Origin: Diogma glabrata
Lineage: Eukaryota; Arthropoda; Insecta; Diptera; Cylindrotomidae
Direction: 5' to 3'
NCBI GenBank assembly: GCA_963693315.1
Contig: OY856187.1
Span: 391,989,269-392,053,268 of the forward strand
DNA length: 64,000 nucleotides
Below are positions 60,095 through 64,000 of this stretch, one piece after another. The position numbers and the translations under genes are program-made. The notes below the pieces were generated by a model, which was not told where the DNA came from, did not search any database, and saw only the letters and a program-made list of their open reading frames with translations. Positions within the stretch are counted from its first letter, which is position 1; each line of letters begins with the position of its first letter.

Positions 60095-63055
60095 TTACAT
60101 AAATCTTACTTTCTTTTTAAATGTGTCTTTGCATACTCCAGCTAGAACTCCAAAAGCTGGCTTAATCCGATCTATGGAAATCGTTTTATTTCTTCCATTT
60201 ATATCTAAAACAAAATGTTTTCTGGTACGTCGGATTACTTTAAATGGTCCTTCGTACGGAGATGATAGAGATGGTCGTATTCCTTCGACACGAACAAAAA
60301 CAAATTCGCAGGTATCCAAACTTTTAGGGACAAATATGGGGTTTTTCGATTTTCGACTATCTACGGGAGTCAAGTTCCGCATTGTTTCGCGAAGTTTTTC
60401 CAGGAAAGTGTCGTGATCCTCAGATTTAGAATTTGTTGATGGTTCGAAAAACTCTCCTGGTAGTTTGAGAGCTTGTCCGTATACGAGTTCTGCGGGAGAA
60501 CATTTTAGGTCATCTTTAATAGATGCTCTAAATCCCAAGAGAATAATTGGCAACTCCATGCTCCAGTTTGTGGTGTTGCCACGAGCTCTAAGTGAAGTTT
60601 TCAATTGCCTATGTAGACGTTCAACCATACCCTTTGATTGCGGATGGTAGGCTGTTGTACGAATTCGATGAGCTCCTAGTATACGAGTGAGTTCCGTAAA
60701 AAGTTTTGACTCAAATTGGCTTCCTTGATCGGTTGTTATTTCGAGTGGAGTACCAAACCGCGAAATATATTGCTCTATAAAAACCTGTGCAATTGTTGTA
60801 GCAGTCATATCCGGAATGGGATATGCTTCAGGCCAACGCGTGAATCGATCAACTATAGTTAAAATATATGTGTTCCCGTTTGAAACTGGTAGTGGACCGA
60901 CAATGTCCATGTGTAAATGTTCGAAACGACTTCCTGGAAGCTTGAAACATCCGGTTGGAGAAACTGTATGTCTATTAATTTTATTCTTTTGGCAGGGAAG
61001 GCAAGATTTTGACCACAAATTAATATCCTTGTTTTGGTTTGGCCAAAAGTAGCGAGTATTCACTAGTTTCCGAGTGGTGCGTATGCTAGGATGTGAAAAG
61101 CCGTGAAGTGTTTCGAAAACATTACGTCTCATTGAAGAAGGAACGAATGGTCGATTACTTCCAGTCGCTGTTTCACAATATAAAGTGAGGTTTGGAAATT
61201 TGAAAAGCTGAAGTTTGAATTTTGAATTTTTTGGAGGAGCTTCCGAAAGAAGTTGTTCGAGCTCTTCATCGTTTGTTTGAGCTTGTGATAATTTGTTTAT
61301 GTGTATTGCATGAGGTTCTAAGACAGCTAAGGCATTGTCGCTTATCCGTGATAATGTATCAGCAACAACGTTGTCTTTTCCTTTTACATGCTGAATATCT
61401 GTTGTGAATTGCGCAATGAAATCTAAATGCCGAGTTTGTCGTGGACTTCGTTCGGATTTCGTGAAAATAGCAGTGGTCAGCGGCTTATGATCTGTGTAGA
61501 TGGTAAATTCTCTACCTTCTACAAAATATCGGTAATGTTTGATTGATAGATATACTGCAAGCAGTTCTCTGTCGAAGGCCGAATATTTTATTTCATTAGG
61601 CTGTAGTTTTTTTGAAAAAAATGCTAAAGGTTCCCACCATCCGTTTTTGCGTTGTTGAAGCACTGCTCCAACAGCATTTAATGATGCATCAGTAGTGATG
61701 CTGAACTTGCCATCGTTCAGTGGATGTGCTAGTAGTGTTGCGTTAGCAAGTGCACTTTTAACCTTGGAGAAAGATTCTTTGCAGATATCTGGCCAAGAGA
61801 AGTTCTTTTTTGTTTTGGGCATTTTTATTAAATTTGCCAAGTGTGCATGAATTGGCTGCAACAATTCGGCTAAACACGGAATGAATCTGTGATAATAGTT
61901 CACCATTCCAGCAAATTGTTGAATTGTTTTTATGGATGTGGGTTCCGGAAAATTTTTGATGACTTACACTTTATCAGGGGAAGGAGTTATGCCATCTACG
62001 GTAATTTTGTGACCGAGGAAATTCAGAGCAGGTACACCGAAAATACACTTCGAAGTGTTGATTTTAATATCAAACTTAACAAGTCTTTTGAAAAGTACGT
62101 TTAAATGAATTCGATGCTCTTCCTCATTAAAAGATGCCACTAATAAATCATCAATATAGCTATACACAAAATCTAGGCCTTTTATCACTTCATTCATGAA
62201 GCGCTGAAAAGTCTGTGCAGCATTCCGAAGACCAAATGGCATACGATTAAATTCGTATAAACCAAAAGGAGTTGTTAAAGCAGTTTTGTGAATGTCTTCG
62301 GAAGCTACTGGTATCAGATGATATGCCCTGACTAAATCTATTTTCGAAAAAATCCTTCGTCCTTGTAGATTCATTGTAAAATTTTGAATGTGCGCAATAG
62401 GATAACGATCTGGAAGAGTGACTGCATTTAGCTGTCTATAGTCACCACATGGACGCCAATCGTTAGTGTTCTTCTTTTTTACCATGTGAAGAGGTGATGC
62501 GGTTGAAGAAGATGATGGACGACATATTCCAATTTTATTCATATTTTCGAATTCTAGTCTAGCTGCTTTATCTTTCAATGCATCCAGTCTACGTGGTCTC
62601 GAATACGGTAGTTGACCTCGAGTGAAAATGTGGTGTACCACGTTGTGCATGACTGGTGTGTTATAGTTTGGAGCGTCTATTAAAGAGAGAAACAACTTCA
62701 GAATGTTATTGTAGCCGTTTGCAACGATTTGTTGTAGTGGAGTGGGTACATCTATGCGAGAACTTACTCCATTAACGGAAAGTTTTGTATCAGGATCTAT
62801 TAATCGCTTATTTTTCACATCTACTAAGAGATTATATTTGCTTAAAAAATCAGCACCTATGATCGGTTTGCTGACTTCTGCGATCATAAACTCGTGGATA
62901 AATACACGACGTAATCCCAGATCAAGTTTGATTAGTTTAGTGCCATAAGTGTCAATTGTTGAACCATTTGCTGCAGAAAGGGTTAAGTCAGGATTTCTGG
63001 AAGTTAGTCGAACACTGTTCCGTGGAAGTACTGAAATTTCAGCTCCTGCGTCCAC
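60095..63055 (-). pseudogene. Ty3/gypsy element 3 Pol: protease, RT, RNase H, integrase
   Basis: One frame with two stops. A TAA at 63056-63058 sits one codon before the protease active site ([11 protein letters not shown], Ala for the usual Thr). RT has [15 protein letters not shown] and [11 protein letters not shown] (near 62155). A TAA at 61964-61966 separates RT from RNase H (ITTDASLNAVGAVLQ; DRELLAVY). Integrase follows: HPSIRTTRKLVNTRYFW with CLPCQKNK, HMDIVGPLPV, TTDQGSQFES, and GMVERLHRQLK, so all three catalytic acids are there. The C-terminus has YEGPFKVIRR, a usual integrase tail. If the two stops were sequence errors the enzyme could be whole. Confidence 0.92.
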
Positions 63056-63141
63056 TTAAAATGACATGTTGGTTCCAGGGTCCCGAATGAAAAAGCGACG
63101 ATTGTTTACCTGCCCACTATTAGTCGCTGTAATAGCGGGTG

Positions 63142-63500
63142 TTACTGGTTTGGGGAATCATTTTTAGATTGAAATTTGTTTTGAAAATCGCAAGGTTCAA
63201 TACACTTTTTAGCTTTGTGTTTAAAGTTTGAGTGATACCAACACCATGATCGTTTTCTGGACCGACTGCGAGATCTATCTCGCGAATGTCGAAAATTTTG
63301 TCGCCGATGTGGTGAGTATGAACGAGGACCACGATTCTGGATAGCCATAACTTGTATCATGGATTCGAGTTTTGAAATTTGTTCTTTCAATTCGTTATAT
63401 TGGGGTGTGGAATTTGATGAGCTTGATGTTGGTTTTTGAATTGCAAACACGTTGGGAGAATCACTTGCTTCATAAATTTTGTCGGCAGAATAAGTGCGTT
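63142..63500 (-). pseudogene. Ty3/gypsy element 3: Gag C-terminal remnant
   Basis: Reads ADKIYEASDSP, then a coiled-coil-like ELKEQISKLESMIQVM, an Arg/Ser-rich run (RDRSRSRSRKR) and CWYHSNFKHKAKKC followed by IEPC. The CWYH...C..PC pattern is the Gag end of a common arthropod gypsy group. The N-terminal and capsid parts are missing upstream of about 63500. Confidence 0.8.
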
Positions 63501-63699
63501 TTTTTTATTGAATTTACATAAAAATATGGCTTTAGCACAACACTCAGTTTTTATTGAACAAAGAATTTTTATTATGTTCTATTGCACTAGTTTTTTATAT
63601 GAATTTATTTATGATGATGTTGTACTGCTTTTTATAATGTTTTTTATGTTATAATGTAACAGTTTTCACCGTTATGACCACATTTTAAAACTTTTATTG

Positions 63700-63780
63700 A
63701 TTTTAGTGTATCACAATTTCACAAATTTTAAAGTTTCTGATTTTAGTGTATCACAATTTCACAAATTTTAAAGTTTCTTA
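63700..63780. repeat. Two tandem 40-bp repeats in the leader of element 3
   Basis: ttttagtgtatcacaatttc...aaagtttct occurs twice in direct succession. Confidence 0.85.
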
Positions 63781-63871
63781 CACTTATTTTTAACAAATAA
63801 ACTTATTTCCATCAATTATAAACCAAATTTTCCGCGTTACGTTTTAAATAGTTCGTATAACGGGGTCACCA

Positions 63872-64000
63872 TATATCGAGTTGATGGTTTATAATAATAA
63901 AACTTTAAGTTTTTGATGTATTTAATTTTTTATGAAATAAACTTTTATTCTAAGTTCTACCTACAAATAATATATTTAGAAAAAATCAAATAATTTAATT
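63872..64000 (-). repeat. 5' LTR of Ty3/gypsy element 3, partial
   Basis: Begins TATATCGAG where the 3' LTR has TGTATCGAG; otherwise identical over the 129 bp in the window. Confidence 0.9.

Larger units (their letters stand above)
59694..64000 (-). mobile_element. Ty3/gypsy element 3 (right end cut by window)
   Basis: 3' LTR, polypurine tract, pol (63100-60095), a Gag remnant (63500-63142), a candidate primer-binding site (TGGTGACCCCG, 63871-63861) directly beside the 5' LTR. Only about 370 bp separate the primer-binding site from the last part of Gag, so most of gag is deleted. Near-identical LTRs point to a recent insertion, into the satellite-like repeat. Confidence 0.9.

Overview
This 64 kb window is AT-rich eukaryotic DNA, almost certainly from an arthropod and probably an insect. 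The evidence is a dense mix of BEL/Pao and Ty3/gypsy LTR retrotransposons, RTE-like and RNase-H-bearing LINEs, a Helitron remnant, a Polinton/Maverick with 3 kb inverted repeats, several foldback elements and long (TA)n arrays. I found no tRNA or rRNA gene and no convincing complete host gene. One possible terminal exon (22262-22487, minus) and one possible signal-peptide exon (6509-6757) are the only host-gene candidates. The species cannot be named from the sequence.

Layout. 1-1237: right arm of a foldback element with internal tandem arrays. 1686-2380: GC-rich 9-bp minisatellite. 2530-2912: hairpin element. 2945-4300: satellite-like repeat with ~165 bp sub-units and a ~628 bp higher-order period. 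4342-5700: 5'-truncated RNase-H LINE with a 13-bp target duplication; a second LINE tail lies at about 5890-6405. 8998-14999: complete BEL/Pao element (220-bp LTRs, 5-bp duplication ATACC) with broken reading frames. 16157-20240: Helitron 3' remnant beside a complex foldback element that carries a transposon-like coding remnant. 23415-25804: (TA)n arrays, a tRNA-like repeat in palindromic arrangement and a 757-bp full palindrome. 25816-30600: two divergently oriented RTE-like LINE remnants and a hairpin, bounded by related inverted termini. 31920-35261: complete foldback element of the same family as 1-1237, with a second foldback element inserted.

37759-45500: Ty3/gypsy element 1 (minus), whose Gag begins with a complete RING-H2 zinc finger. 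45640-58862: Ty3/gypsy element 2 (minus). Its integrase is split by a 10,635-bp Polinton/Maverick (46060-56694; AG...CT ends, 6-bp duplication GCTTTA), which in turn is interrupted by a 687-bp hAT-like MITE (8-bp duplication ATTCACTA). 58863-59693: second block of the satellite-like repeat. 59694-64000: Ty3/gypsy element 3 (minus), nearly identical LTRs, most of gag deleted, right LTR cut by the window end.

The genes do not form a host pathway; they are replication and integration modules of separate mobile elements. The two most unusual items are the RING-H2/Gag fusion and the small Polinton, which keeps an adenain-like protease and a few small genes but lacks polymerase, integrase, ATPase and capsid genes.
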